Assembly (NCBI GenBank): GCA_963822145.1
Contig: CAWGGG010000004.1
Coordinates: forward strand, 1,178,001 to 1,242,000
Source: UBA5072 sp963822145
GTDB taxonomy: Bacteria > Bacteroidota > Bacteroidia > Bacteroidales > UBA10428
Length of the DNA: 64,000 bases
Direction of reading: 5' to 3'
Part shown: positions 35,901 to 43,325 of the stretch, piece by piece
How the letters are laid out: each line of letters starts with the position of its first letter
Position numbering within the stretch: the first letter of the stretch is position 1
Program-made: the position numbers and the translations under genes
Notes under the pieces: generated by a model
Seen by the model: the letters and a program-made list of their open reading frames with translations, nothing else
The model's database searches: none
Told to the model about the DNA's origin: nothing

Positions 35901-37426
35901 GTATTGATCCGGCCCAGGATTCCCTGAGCTTCATTGCCCCGCTGGCTTTCTATGATTATGACAGCAATCTGATCAAAGCTCATGAAGTAAAATACGTAGA
36001 TATTGCTGATGCCCGGATATATCCCGAGAATGAGAAACTTACAGTACAGCCGGATGCACGGTTAAGGCCCCTGTACAAGGCCAATATTCTGGTTAACAGG
36101 ACCACAAGGTACTTTACCCTGATTGATGCCACCATTTCGATCACAGGCAGGAATAAGTATACAGGATCTGCGTATTACAATTATATTGATGAACTGGAGC
36201 AGCCACAATTGATTTATTTCAGCGCTCTCGGGGTCGATGACAGTTTACAGACAATCGGTTCAGGGGAGGTATCAGAAGCTGATGAGTTTACCCTGAGTCC
36301 CAATTACAGATATCGGGGAAAGTTTTATCTGGAAGCCTCTAAAAGGCTCCTGACTTTCGATGGCGGCACATTGATTGAACACAACTGTGAAAAGGTAGTT
36401 CCACGATGGGTGTATTTCAGGTCGGAAATTGATCCAAAAAATATCATGATCCCCATCAGGGATGAGTTGATTGACATCAACAGAGATAAAATTTTCAACG
36501 GCTTGTTCATGTATTATGATTCTGTTCATGTCTATCCCGCTTTCCTTTCGGGTCGGAAGAATTACAGCGATAAAGCCATTGTTACATCCACCGGATATCT
36601 TTATTATGATAAACCATCGCAGCAATACCTGATCGCCTCCAAAGAAAAACTGCTCGACAGGAATGTACCAGGGAATATCCTGGCCCTGCATCGTGAAAAC
36701 TGCGAGTTATACGGGGAAGGAAAGATTGAACCAGGCGCCAAGCTTGGCCAGATGAAAATAACCACGGTGGGAAATGTACTTCACAAAACAGAAGCTAACG
36801 AAACGGAGATGAATGTTTTGTTTGGATTGGACTTTTTCATTGCTGATAACATCATCAATGTCATGGCAAGTGAAATCGACAGCATGCCGAACCTCCCTGC
36901 AGTTGATCTGAACAGGCCCCTGTACACGAAGGGCATTGTTGATCTTATTGGGAAAAGCCGTTACGATGCCATGAGATCTGAATTGAGTCTTTTTGGAACC
37001 TTAAAGGAGATGCCCCAGGAACTCAAGCATACTATAATGTTTAACGAGCTAAAACTGCGGTGGAACAATGAATCAAATTCCTGGATGTCAGTGGGTAAAA
37101 TTGGAATTGCCAGTATAAACAATATGCCCGTAAACAAAAGGGTGGATGGTCTGCTCGAGCTTCAGATAAAACGAAGTGGTGATATCCTTGATTTCTATTT
37201 GCAGCTCGACCGGCGTACCTGGTATTACTTCGGATACACCAGGGGGGTTATGCAAATACATTCATCCAATAATGAATTTCTTGAAAGGATGAAAAAGCTC
37301 AAACCCAATGAGCGACGGTTGAATGTAACAACCGGGGAATCCTATATTTATATGGTATCCACCGATGTTAAAAAGAACACCTTCCTGAGAAGATACCGGG
37401 AGGTATATGAGAACAGCAGTGAGTAA
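32948..37426 (+). CDS. Giant exported protein of unknown function (1492 residues)
   Basis: The largest gene of the window. A signal peptide (VCRISRLYWIFCFMVLVFPV, cleaved near VSAQ) sends it to the envelope; the start at 32948 is chosen over a TTG at 32930. No further membrane helix is evident. After a helical N-terminal region (to about 170), the chain is mostly short beta repeats with frequent aromatic-Gly and Asp patterns (for example GLGGEGRMFLEGAELHSEKY). A short helical island around residues 460-530 (DDYARYLKKSISQVKQLLMR) reads like a winged-helix module. The overall look is of a long beta-solenoid or AsmA/LptD-like periplasmic protein; this is a guess from texture. A ComB-like gene follows 77 bases later. 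Confidence 0.8.
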   Translation: MVCRISRLYWIFCFMVLVFPVSAQDSKVFSGETDKYPDELFLFMQKSSNPESEKAVNEFITAWTRDSLFSPKERERVIQLSLDLLKKNAKPYPHFTHFLRCLMLMKTTRQKPENFVNWEKGLELLLASRKITLQSTDRYLSFTRQLFDSSSLYRSISVDWRTRSRDYTIVTDTAIRIILKKTDLVCYVRNDSIMVTETSGEFNPVTSIWKGTGGTVTWERAGFKKSEVYAQLSTYEINMTRSEYTAKDAVFVNKVYFNAPLKGTLTDRVKLVKTPEDADYPLFDSYQKDFKIKKLYKDIDFEGGLSMQGSKLVGTGNREKPAYVFIYRKDTLVLVARSEYFAFRSDRINAPIAAIIIKLRKDSIFHPGLAFSYLVPSRELSLNRNNNFTSESPYYDSYHNIDMTFEQLVWKMNEPVMRFTATLGSTIGKANFESVSFFNNEQYLNMQLMDEVHPLVSIRSFARYMGVEEFLADDYARYLKKSISQVKQLLMRMAAQGFLYYDSESGMAAIRPRLHDYLAASVAKIDYDVISFPSRTTAPVENAMFDLRNYDLTINGIPRIFVSDSQNVAIYPDNDRIIMKKNRHFQFDGQVQAGLFTFTGKNFFFNYDTFKIDLQKIDSLRIRYLTGQVDDYGFAVADRAQNLIQDIKGELYIDKSDNKSGRKSYSEYPIFRSTENGFVYYDDKKIQDGVYDRDRFYFEIYPFEMDSLDNFNRQSMQFEGELTSAGIFPVIQETLRLQGDKSLGFKYMTPDSGLSLYKGKGMFFQEISLSNQGLQGSGTINYLTSSTISDDIRFYPDSLNAVSRDFTIVQKTTDTQFPQVHSVNNKIHWLPYLDEFYAYRIDSTFRMFNNTSVLAGNLKLQPSGLGGEGRMFLEGAELHSEKYAFKANEIDADTADFFLKSLHSEGFTVLTENMKSHIDFTQQKGLFTTNEDFTLVSFPENKYVSYLDHFEWNMSSKELAMGSRSSTPPATEIAEEGLTGPRYISIDPAQDSLSFIAPLAFYDYDSNLIKAHEVKYVDIADARIYPENEKLTVQPDARLRPLYKANILVNRTTRYFTLIDATISITGRNKYTGSAYYNYIDELEQPQLIYFSALGVDDSLQTIGSGEVSEADEFTLSPNYRYRGKFYLEASKRLLTFDGGTLIEHNCEKVVPRWVYFRSEIDPKNIMIPIRDELIDINRDKIFNGLFMYYDSVHVYPAFLSGRKNYSDKAIVTSTGYLYYDKPSQQYLIASKEKLLDRNVPGNILALHRENCELYGEGKIEPGAKLGQMKITTVGNVLHKTEANETEMNVLFGLDFFIADNIINVMASEIDSMPNLPAVDLNRPLYTKGIVDLIGKSRYDAMRSELSLFGTLKEMPQELKHTIMFNELKLRWNNESNSWMSVGKIGIASINNMPVNKRVDGLLELQIKRSGDILDFYLQLDRRTWYYFGYTRGVMQIHSSNNEFLERMKKLKPNERRLNVTTGESYIYMVSTDVKKNTFLRRYREVYENSSE

Positions 37427-37503
37427 AAAAAAGCCTTTCCGTATTTTTTTCCCGGAATAATTTGTTTTTATTTGTTCCACAATACCGGATAGCGCGCACC
37501 TTT

Positions 37504-38235
37504 ATGACAGGCAACAAAAGAAAAGTTGAAGTATGCTTTACACCAGCACTTTATCCCGATTTCAGGAACGATGAGGCTGTTGTGGTGATTGTTGACATTT
37601 TGCGAGCCACTTCTGCGATTGTCACTGCCTTTATGAACGGAGTAAACCGGATTATCCCGGTAGCCACGCTGGAAGAGGCCCTTGTATACAAGCAAAAAGG
37701 GTACCTCGTGGCTGCCGAGCGAGATGGAATAGTACGTGATTTTGCCGATTTCGGCAATTCACCCTACAATTTTAAACGCGAGATTATCGAAGGGAAGGAT
37801 TTGGTATATTCAACCACAAACGGCACCTATTGTATTATGCTGGCTAAAAACAGCTACCGTGTATTAATTGGCTCGTATTTGAACCTTGATTCCCTGGTAA
37901 ATTATATTATGCAGGAGGATCGTGATCTTATACTTCTTTGTGCCGGCTGGAAAAATAAGTTCAATCTGGAAGATTCCCTTTTCGCCGGTGCACTTGCGGA
38001 ATTAGTGCTGCAGCATGACCGGTATACAACCCATTGTGATTCTGTTCATGCATCGGTTGATCTCTGGAAACTGGCCCGGAATGATCTGATGAATTATATT
38101 GAAAAGGCCGCCCAGAGACACCGGCTAAAAAAGAATAACCTGGATGATGTGATCGGGTATTGTCATACCCGCAATATGACTGCTGTTATACCGGCTCTTA
38201 AAAGCAACTATCTTACCTTGGTGGAACACTTATAA
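37504..38235 (+). CDS. comB: 2-phosphosulfolactate phosphatase-like protein (ComB family)
   Basis: A 243-residue ComB-family hydrolase. Family segments are VVVIVDILRATSAIVTAFMN, ERDGIVRDFADFGNSPYNF, VYSTTNGTYCIMLAKNS and LLCAGWKNKFNLEDSLFAGA. The family enzyme is Mg-dependent and removes phosphate from 2-phosphosulfolactate, a step of coenzyme M synthesis in methanogens. In Bacteroidota no other coenzyme M gene is nearby, so the physiological substrate is open (sulfolactate or another 2-phospho acid). The start at 37504 (MTGNKRKVEVCF) fits the family; the frame is open to 37462. Confidence 0.88.
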   Translation: MTGNKRKVEVCFTPALYPDFRNDEAVVVIVDILRATSAIVTAFMNGVNRIIPVATLEEALVYKQKGYLVAAERDGIVRDFADFGNSPYNFKREIIEGKDLVYSTTNGTYCIMLAKNSYRVLIGSYLNLDSLVNYIMQEDRDLILLCAGWKNKFNLEDSLFAGALAELVLQHDRYTTHCDSVHASVDLWKLARNDLMNYIEKAAQRHRLKKNNLDDVIGYCHTRNMTAVIPALKSNYLTLVEHL

Positions 38236-38343
38236 GTAACATGAAATCAGAAGATCAACGAATTTTGCCGGTTATCCAAAACCTGTTGGGAAAACCTCAA
38301 CGCTTTTTTCTGTTAATTTTTTCACACATAAATAATATTTTTC

Positions 38344-38380
38344 TAAATTTGAAAACCATCAGTTGTTAATTGTTTAACAA
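38344..38380 (+). promoter_or_regulatory. serC -7 element and leader inverted repeat
   Basis: TAAATTTG (38344-38351) matches TAnnTTTG. It is followed in the leader by TTGTTAA-TTGT-TTAACAA (38363-38369 and 38374-38380), a perfect 7-base inverted repeat just downstream of the expected transcription start, which could be an operator. The serC start codon is preceded by ACCTCCT, the opposite of a Shine-Dalgarno sequence. Confidence 0.45.
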
Positions 38381-38395
38381 ATAATATTACCTCCT

Positions 38396-39466
38396 ATGAA
38401 AAAATATAATTTTAATCCTGGCCCCTCTGTACTGCCTGAGATCACGCTTAGAAATACTGCTGAGGCTGTTTTAAATCTTAATGGCACTGGTCTGTCGATA
38501 ATGGAAATTTCTCACCGCAGCAAGGATTTTGAGGCCATTTTAAAGGAAGCTAAAGAGTTGCTTAAAGAACTTCTTGACATTCCTGCAGGATATTCGGTTC
38601 TGTTTTTACAGGGAGGTGCAAGTCTTCAGTTCACGATGATTCCATATAACTTCCTGAACAAAAAGGCCGCTTATCTCGATTCCGGATCATGGGCATCCAA
38701 AGCCATCAAGGAAGCTAAATTCTTCGGCGAAGTTCAGGTCCTGGCCTCCTCCAAGGATCAGAATTACACATTTATACCAAAAAACTATACTATACCGTCT
38801 GATGCTGACTATTTTCACATCACCACCAACAATACCATTTATGGTACCGCGCTAAAAACTGATATTTCCTCTCCGGTTCCCCTAATTGCCGATGCTTCAT
38901 CCGATATCCTCAGCAGGCCCATGGACGTGTCAAAATATGCCCTCATTTATGGCGGCGCACAAAAGAATCTCGGACCTGCCGGTGTTTCTTTTGCCATAAT
39001 AAAAGACAGCCTGATGGAAAAGGTCACAAAACCCGTTCCCACCATGCTGAGTTACAAGATTCATGCTGAGAATGACTCCTTATACAATACACCGCCGTGT
39101 GTGGCTATTTATGCCTGTCTGCAAACCCTGAAATGGTTGAAGGACCTGGGTGGGCTGAAGGCCATCCATAAAGTGAACCTGGACAAGGCAAATCTCCTTT
39201 ATAACGAGATTGAAAGGAATAAACTGTTCATGTCGCCGATTACTGTTGATGAGGACAAATCGATAATGAATGTGGTTTTTGTGTTTAAACCGGAATACAA
39301 GGATTTGGAGGAAAAATTCCTTGAATTGGCCAAGGCCAAAGGTCTAGTCGGCATTAAAGGGCACAGGTCGGTTGGCGGTTTCCGCGCTTCCATTTATAAC
39401 GCGATGCCTGTGGATGGTGTAAAAGCCCTGGTGCAGGCGATGAAGGAATTCGAACAGCAGGTGTAG
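38396..39466 (+). CDS. serC: Phosphoserine aminotransferase
   Basis: A 356-residue PLP enzyme that converts 3-phosphohydroxypyruvate and glutamate to phosphoserine, the second step of serine synthesis. The N-terminus YNFNPGPSVLPEITLRNT and the substrate segment SIMEISHRSKDFE are typical. FLQGGASLQFTMIPYNF binds the phosphate, and the Schiff-base lysine is in LIYGGAQKNLGPAG. HRSVGGFRASIYNAMP closes the C-terminal domain. It is followed by serA and a DUF1015 gene, an arrangement frequent in Bacteroidota. Confidence 0.96.
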   Translation: MKKYNFNPGPSVLPEITLRNTAEAVLNLNGTGLSIMEISHRSKDFEAILKEAKELLKELLDIPAGYSVLFLQGGASLQFTMIPYNFLNKKAAYLDSGSWASKAIKEAKFFGEVQVLASSKDQNYTFIPKNYTIPSDADYFHITTNNTIYGTALKTDISSPVPLIADASSDILSRPMDVSKYALIYGGAQKNLGPAGVSFAIIKDSLMEKVTKPVPTMLSYKIHAENDSLYNTPPCVAIYACLQTLKWLKDLGGLKAIHKVNLDKANLLYNEIERNKLFMSPITVDEDKSIMNVVFVFKPEYKDLEEKFLELAKAKGLVGIKGHRSVGGFRASIYNAMPVDGVKALVQAMKEFEQQV

Positions 39467-39531
39467 GCAGATTGAAATCAAAACGGACAAATAACCCATT
39501 CAGATCTCCATAATCATTATAAAATAACATC

Positions 39532-40452
39532 ATGCAAACCATACTTATCGCCACCGATAAACCATTTGCCAAAGTTGCCGTGAAGGGTATGAGAGAGATC
39601 GCAGAAAATGCCGGTTTTGAAATTAAACTCCTGGAAAAATATACCAGCAAGGAACAACTCCTGGAGGCAGTAAAGGATGTTGATGCTGTTATAGTCCGCA
39701 GCGACATTATTGATGAGGAGGTTATTAAAGCCGCAGGCAAATTGAAAATTGCTGTGCGTGCCGGAGCCGGTTATGACAATATTGATCTGAAGGCTGCATC
39801 TGATAAAGGTATTGTTGTGATGAACACACCCGGACAAAATGCCAACGCTGTGGCCGAACTTGCCTTTGGAATGATGATTTACCTGAACAGGAATTTTTAC
39901 AATGGAAGTTCGGGTGTTGAACTCCGCGGAAAAACCCTTGGTATCCATGCATACGGTAATATAGGCCGGATCGTGGGCATGATAGCAAAGGGCATGGGCA
40001 TGGATGTGTACGCTTTTGATCCTTACCGTGATAAAATTGTCATTGAAAATGACGGTATCAAATACGTTGCTGATGTGAAAGATCTTTACAGAAAATGCCA
40101 ATACATATCAGTTAACCTGCCAGCAAACAAGGAAACGAAGGAATCCCTGAATTTCGAGCTGCTGAACCAGATGCCGGAAGGCGCTACCCTGGTGAATACC
40201 GCCCGGAAGGAAATTGTACACGAGCCGTCACTTTTGAAAATGTATGCTGAAAGGAAGGATTTCCGGTATGTTACTGATGTGGCTCCGGACTGCGAGGCAC
40301 AGATCAAAACCGATTATGCGGCACGCTACTATGGTACGATTAAAAAGCAAGGTGCTCAAACAGAAGAAGCCAATATCAATGCAGGTTTGGCAGCTGCCAA
40401 ACAGATAGTAAATTTTCTCACCAGGGGCGATAAAACCTACCAGGTGAATTGA
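39532..40452 (+). CDS. serA: D-3-phosphoglycerate dehydrogenase, short lysine-type
   Basis: A 306-residue NAD-dependent dehydrogenase, the first step of serine synthesis, without the C-terminal ACT regulatory domain. The NAD fold shows HAYGNIGRIVGMIAKGMGMD, and the substrate arginine is in NTARKEIVHE. The usual catalytic His (PHIGxST context) is replaced by Lys in TIKKQGAQTEEANINAG. This lysine variant is known from Bacteroidales and Entamoeba enzymes. The start at 39532 gives the usual N-terminus. It is 65 bases downstream of serC and ends before a terminator. Confidence 0.93.
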   Translation: MQTILIATDKPFAKVAVKGMREIAENAGFEIKLLEKYTSKEQLLEAVKDVDAVIVRSDIIDEEVIKAAGKLKIAVRAGAGYDNIDLKAASDKGIVVMNTPGQNANAVAELAFGMMIYLNRNFYNGSSGVELRGKTLGIHAYGNIGRIVGMIAKGMGMDVYAFDPYRDKIVIENDGIKYVADVKDLYRKCQYISVNLPANKETKESLNFELLNQMPEGATLVNTARKEIVHEPSLLKMYAERKDFRYVTDVAPDCEAQIKTDYAARYYGTIKKQGAQTEEANINAGLAAAKQIVNFLTRGDKTYQVN

Positions 40453-40482
40453 TAATGCGTTTTACTTTTAAATAATGAAGTT

Positions 40483-40522
40483 GAGACCCCGCTGAAAAGA
40501 CGGGGTCTCTACGTATTTTTTT
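40483..40522 (+). terminator. Terminator of serC-serA
   Basis: A perfect 9-bp stem GAGACCCCG/CGGGGTCTC (40483-40491 and 40501-40509) with a CTGAAAAGA loop is followed by ACGTATTTTTTT. Confidence 0.8.
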
Positions 40523-40524
40523 AT

Positions 40525-40532
40525 TACATTTG
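40525..40532 (+). promoter_or_regulatory. -7 promoter element of the DUF1015 gene
   Basis: TACATTTG fits TAnnTTTG and stands between the serA terminator and the next start codon (40575), suggesting a separate transcript. Confidence 0.45.
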
Positions 40533-40574
40533 TAAAAACCAAACCTTCATTTATTAACCCAGTTCTTATAGACT

Positions 40575-41822
40575 ATGGCTATAGTAAAAGCATTCCAGGG
40601 ATTCCGTCCGCAGGGGGACCTTGCTGCAAAAATCGCTAGCAGACCTTACGATGTTCTGTCATCCGAAGAGGCATTTGCTGAAGCAAAGGGTAATCCATAT
40701 TCTTTCTACCACATCATTAAATCTGAAATTGATCTGCCGCCGGAAACCGATCATTATTCTCCGGCAGTTTATGAGAAAGCCCGCACTAACCTGCAGCATT
40801 TTATAGACAATAAGATTCTCCTTCAGGATAAAGTGCCCTGTTTTTACATCTACGCCCAAACCATGTGGGGAAGAACACAGTACGGTTTAGTAGCCACTGC
40901 CTCTGTGACTGATTACAACAACAATATTATCCGCAAACATGAACTGACCCGGGTTGAAAAAGAGGAAGACCGTAAAACACACATCCGGACCACCAATTTT
41001 AATTGTGAACCTGTTTTTTTTGCCTACCCCGATCACGAGGAAATCAACCGACTGATCAGTAATTATATAGAAGAAAAACCGGAATATGACTTTAAAACTG
41101 ACGATGGGATTCACCATCAGTTATGGGTGATCAGTGATCAACATACCATCAGACGGATTGAATCCATTTTTAAGAACGAAATTCCTTTCACCTATATAGC
41201 TGATGGTCACCACCGGACTGCAGCAGCTGCCCATGTTGGTGAAGAAAAGAAGCTCAGCAATCCTCATCATAAAGGCACTGAAGAGTATAATTATTTCCTG
41301 GCGGTTCACTTTCCGGCAAGTCAGCTTTCCATTTTTGATTACAACCGTGTGGTAACGGATCTGAACAATAATACAACTGAGGAATTCCTGCTCCGGCTTG
41401 AAGAAACTTTTATGATCATACCAAAAAGTAATCACGAATATCGCCCTTCACATCCCCACGAGTTTTCCATGTACATGAACGGCAAGTGGTATGCACTGGA
41501 AGCAAAGGCCGGCACATACAACGATAATGATCCCATTGACTGCCTGGATGTAACCCTTTTATCACGCCATGTTTTGGATGCTATACTTGGCATTAAGGAT
41601 CTGAGAAAATCCAAGCGCATCGACTTTGTTGGTGGTATCCGCGGGCTGGGTGAATTGAAGCGTCGTGTTGACAGTGGCGAAATGGCTGCAGCCTTTGCTT
41701 TGTACCCGGTAACCATGGACCAGTTGATCCGAATCGCTGATACCGGCAACATCATGCCCCCAAAAACCACATGGTTTGAACCCAAACTCAGGAGCGGGCT
41801 TGTACTGCACAGTCTGGATTAA
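40575..41822 (+). CDS. DUF1015 family protein
   Basis: A 415-residue cytosolic protein of the DUF1015 family. Family features are the N-terminal AFQGFRPQGDLAAKIASRPYD, NPYSFYHIIKSE, the conserved ADGHHRTAAAAHVGEE, and the C-terminal FALYPVTMDQLIRIADTGNI with MPPKTTWFEPKLRSGLVLH. The conserved HH-R suggests a ligand- or nucleic-acid-binding site. The family often travels with serA and serC, and an HTH-less regulatory or serine-linked enzymatic role has been suspected, but none is established to my knowledge. It is bracketed by two nearly identical hairpin terminators. Confidence 0.9.
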   Translation: MAIVKAFQGFRPQGDLAAKIASRPYDVLSSEEAFAEAKGNPYSFYHIIKSEIDLPPETDHYSPAVYEKARTNLQHFIDNKILLQDKVPCFYIYAQTMWGRTQYGLVATASVTDYNNNIIRKHELTRVEKEEDRKTHIRTTNFNCEPVFFAYPDHEEINRLISNYIEEKPEYDFKTDDGIHHQLWVISDQHTIRRIESIFKNEIPFTYIADGHHRTAAAAHVGEEKKLSNPHHKGTEEYNYFLAVHFPASQLSIFDYNRVVTDLNNNTTEEFLLRLEETFMIIPKSNHEYRPSHPHEFSMYMNGKWYALEAKAGTYNDNDPIDCLDVTLLSRHVLDAILGIKDLRKSKRIDFVGGIRGLGELKRRVDSGEMAAAFALYPVTMDQLIRIADTGNIMPPKTTWFEPKLRSGLVLHSLD

Positions 41823-41826
41823 ATAT

Positions 41827-41853
41827 AAGACCCCGCCTGAAAAGCGGGGTCTT
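41827..41853 (+). terminator. Terminator-like hairpin after the DUF1015 gene
   Basis: A perfect 10-bp stem AAGACCCCGC/GCGGGGTCTT (41827-41836 and 41844-41853) with a CTGAAAA loop has only a short T-tract. It nearly duplicates the hairpin at 40483-40509. The following ~190 bases up to the LacI operator are AT-rich and show nothing else recognisable. Confidence 0.7.
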
Positions 41854-42041
41854 GTCTTCCATGCAATCCCTTTGAAATAATTGAAAACAATTATTTTCTG
41901 ATATTTCCTGATACTTTCCCCCGGTATTAGTCAATCAGAATTCTTAATAGGGATCTCTTGACCTTTTCAAAATTAAATAATCCGTTCGGCAACCCGTTTT
42001 AAAAAAGTCATTAATTAGCATAAAATCACCGCAATCGTTTC

Positions 42042-42055
42042 CGCAAACGTTTGCG
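42042..42055. promoter_or_regulatory. LacI-family operator
   Basis: CGCAAACGTTTGCG is a perfect 14-base palindrome with the central CG and the GCAAACGTTTGC core typical of LacI/GalR-family operators. It lies 69 bases before the lacI-type gene, so autoregulation is likely. A related imperfect half, GCAATCGTTTCC, is at 42031-42042. Confidence 0.75.
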
Positions 42056-42123
42056 ATAATGATTGCCATTCATTTTTTTTTCTTATTATTACATATTGAA
42101 ACGCCTTACCTGACTTTATACAC

Positions 42124-43158
42124 ATGATTATCCACCGCATCACCATCAAAGACATTGCCCGGGAACTGGGTGTTTCCATTTCCACAGTATCTCGGGCCCT
42201 GAAAAATCACCCCGACATAAGTCCCCATACCAAAAAACTGGTAAATGACCTGGTTGAAAAAAGGAAGTACAAACCAAACGCCATTGCGCTTAGCCTTCGG
42301 AATCGCCGTACCAATATAATCAGTGTTATCATTCCTGAAATTGTACATCATTTTTTCTCTTCGGTAATTTCAGGCATTGATGAAGCCGCTGTTTCATCGG
42401 GATATAATGTCATGTTCTTTCAGTCGAACGAAAACTATGACCGTGAAGTCAGGAGTATCCAGTCCATACTCCAGAGCCGGGCTGATGGTGTGCTGATATC
42501 GGTAGCAAAAGGAAGTAAGAAATTCAACCACATCAGGCAATTGCTTGACAATAAAATACCAGTGGTATTATTCGATCGTTCCATAGAGGAAATGGATATC
42601 GATAAAGTCATTGTGGACGATTTTGATGCCGCCTTTAATGCAGTTGATTACCTTATCAAAACAGGTTGCAGGCGAATTGCCCATTATTATGGCCCCCAGC
42701 ACCTGTCGATTTCATATTTGCGCAAAAGGGGTTATATATCGGCACTAGAAAAAAACGGACTTCGCGTGGATGATGAACTAATTGTTCCCTGCGACTCTTA
42801 TGAAGGTGCCCTGAAGGTCACGCGGATGCTGATGAGCCGTTCAAAGCCACCTGATGCCATATTTACCGTTAACGACATGACAGGCGTTGGCACCCTGAAT
42901 ACTCTAAAATCCATGGGATTTAAGGTTCCTGAGGATGTCTCCATTGTTGGATTCACCGACGGTCTGGTTTCCTCTGTTACTGATCCTTTGCTTACTACTG
43001 TGAGCCAGCATGGGTTCGAAATTGGCAGGAAGGCAGCTGAAATTCTGATCAGGCGTATCCTTGAACAAAATGAAAATCCAAAACCCATAACCGAGATTGT
43101 TAGAACCGAACTTGTGATCAGGAATTCCACACGGAAGCTCCAGGAACAGGAATATTGA
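42124..43158 (+). CDS. LacI-family transcriptional regulator
   Basis: A 344-residue regulator. The N-terminal helix-turn-helix and hinge are at about 6-62 (ITIKDIARELGVSISTVSRA, KNHPDISPHTKKLV). A periplasmic-binding-protein-like sugar domain follows (ISVIIPEIVHHFFSSVISGI, VPVVLFDRSIEEMDIDKVIV, AIFTVNDMTGVGTLNTLKSM). A perfect operator lies upstream. The following genes (disaccharide permease, beta-phosphoglucomutase, GH65 phosphorylase, amylase) make maltose or a related alpha-glucoside the probable effector. Confidence 0.93.
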   Translation: MIIHRITIKDIARELGVSISTVSRALKNHPDISPHTKKLVNDLVEKRKYKPNAIALSLRNRRTNIISVIIPEIVHHFFSSVISGIDEAAVSSGYNVMFFQSNENYDREVRSIQSILQSRADGVLISVAKGSKKFNHIRQLLDNKIPVVLFDRSIEEMDIDKVIVDDFDAAFNAVDYLIKTGCRRIAHYYGPQHLSISYLRKRGYISALEKNGLRVDDELIVPCDSYEGALKVTRMLMSRSKPPDAIFTVNDMTGVGTLNTLKSMGFKVPEDVSIVGFTDGLVSSVTDPLLTTVSQHGFEIGRKAAEILIRRILEQNENPKPITEIVRTELVIRNSTRKLQEQEY

Positions 43159-43325
43159 CGATTCCTGAAAAATTCATCTCCCATTAGGTTGAAAAATGTA
43201 TTCTTTAGTTTACTTTTGGGTTCTGGTCTTCCCCGGTAAAAGCAATCTATAGCCGATCTCTGTTGCTGCCTTCTGCAGACAGAGGTTTTCGTTTTAATAA
43301 GCCTCTACATTTTTAATTACTTGAT

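Noticed and set aside
37504..38235. Evidence for coenzyme M synthesis
   Set aside because: A single ComB homologue without ComA, ComC or other partners is common in bacteria and does not show the pathway.
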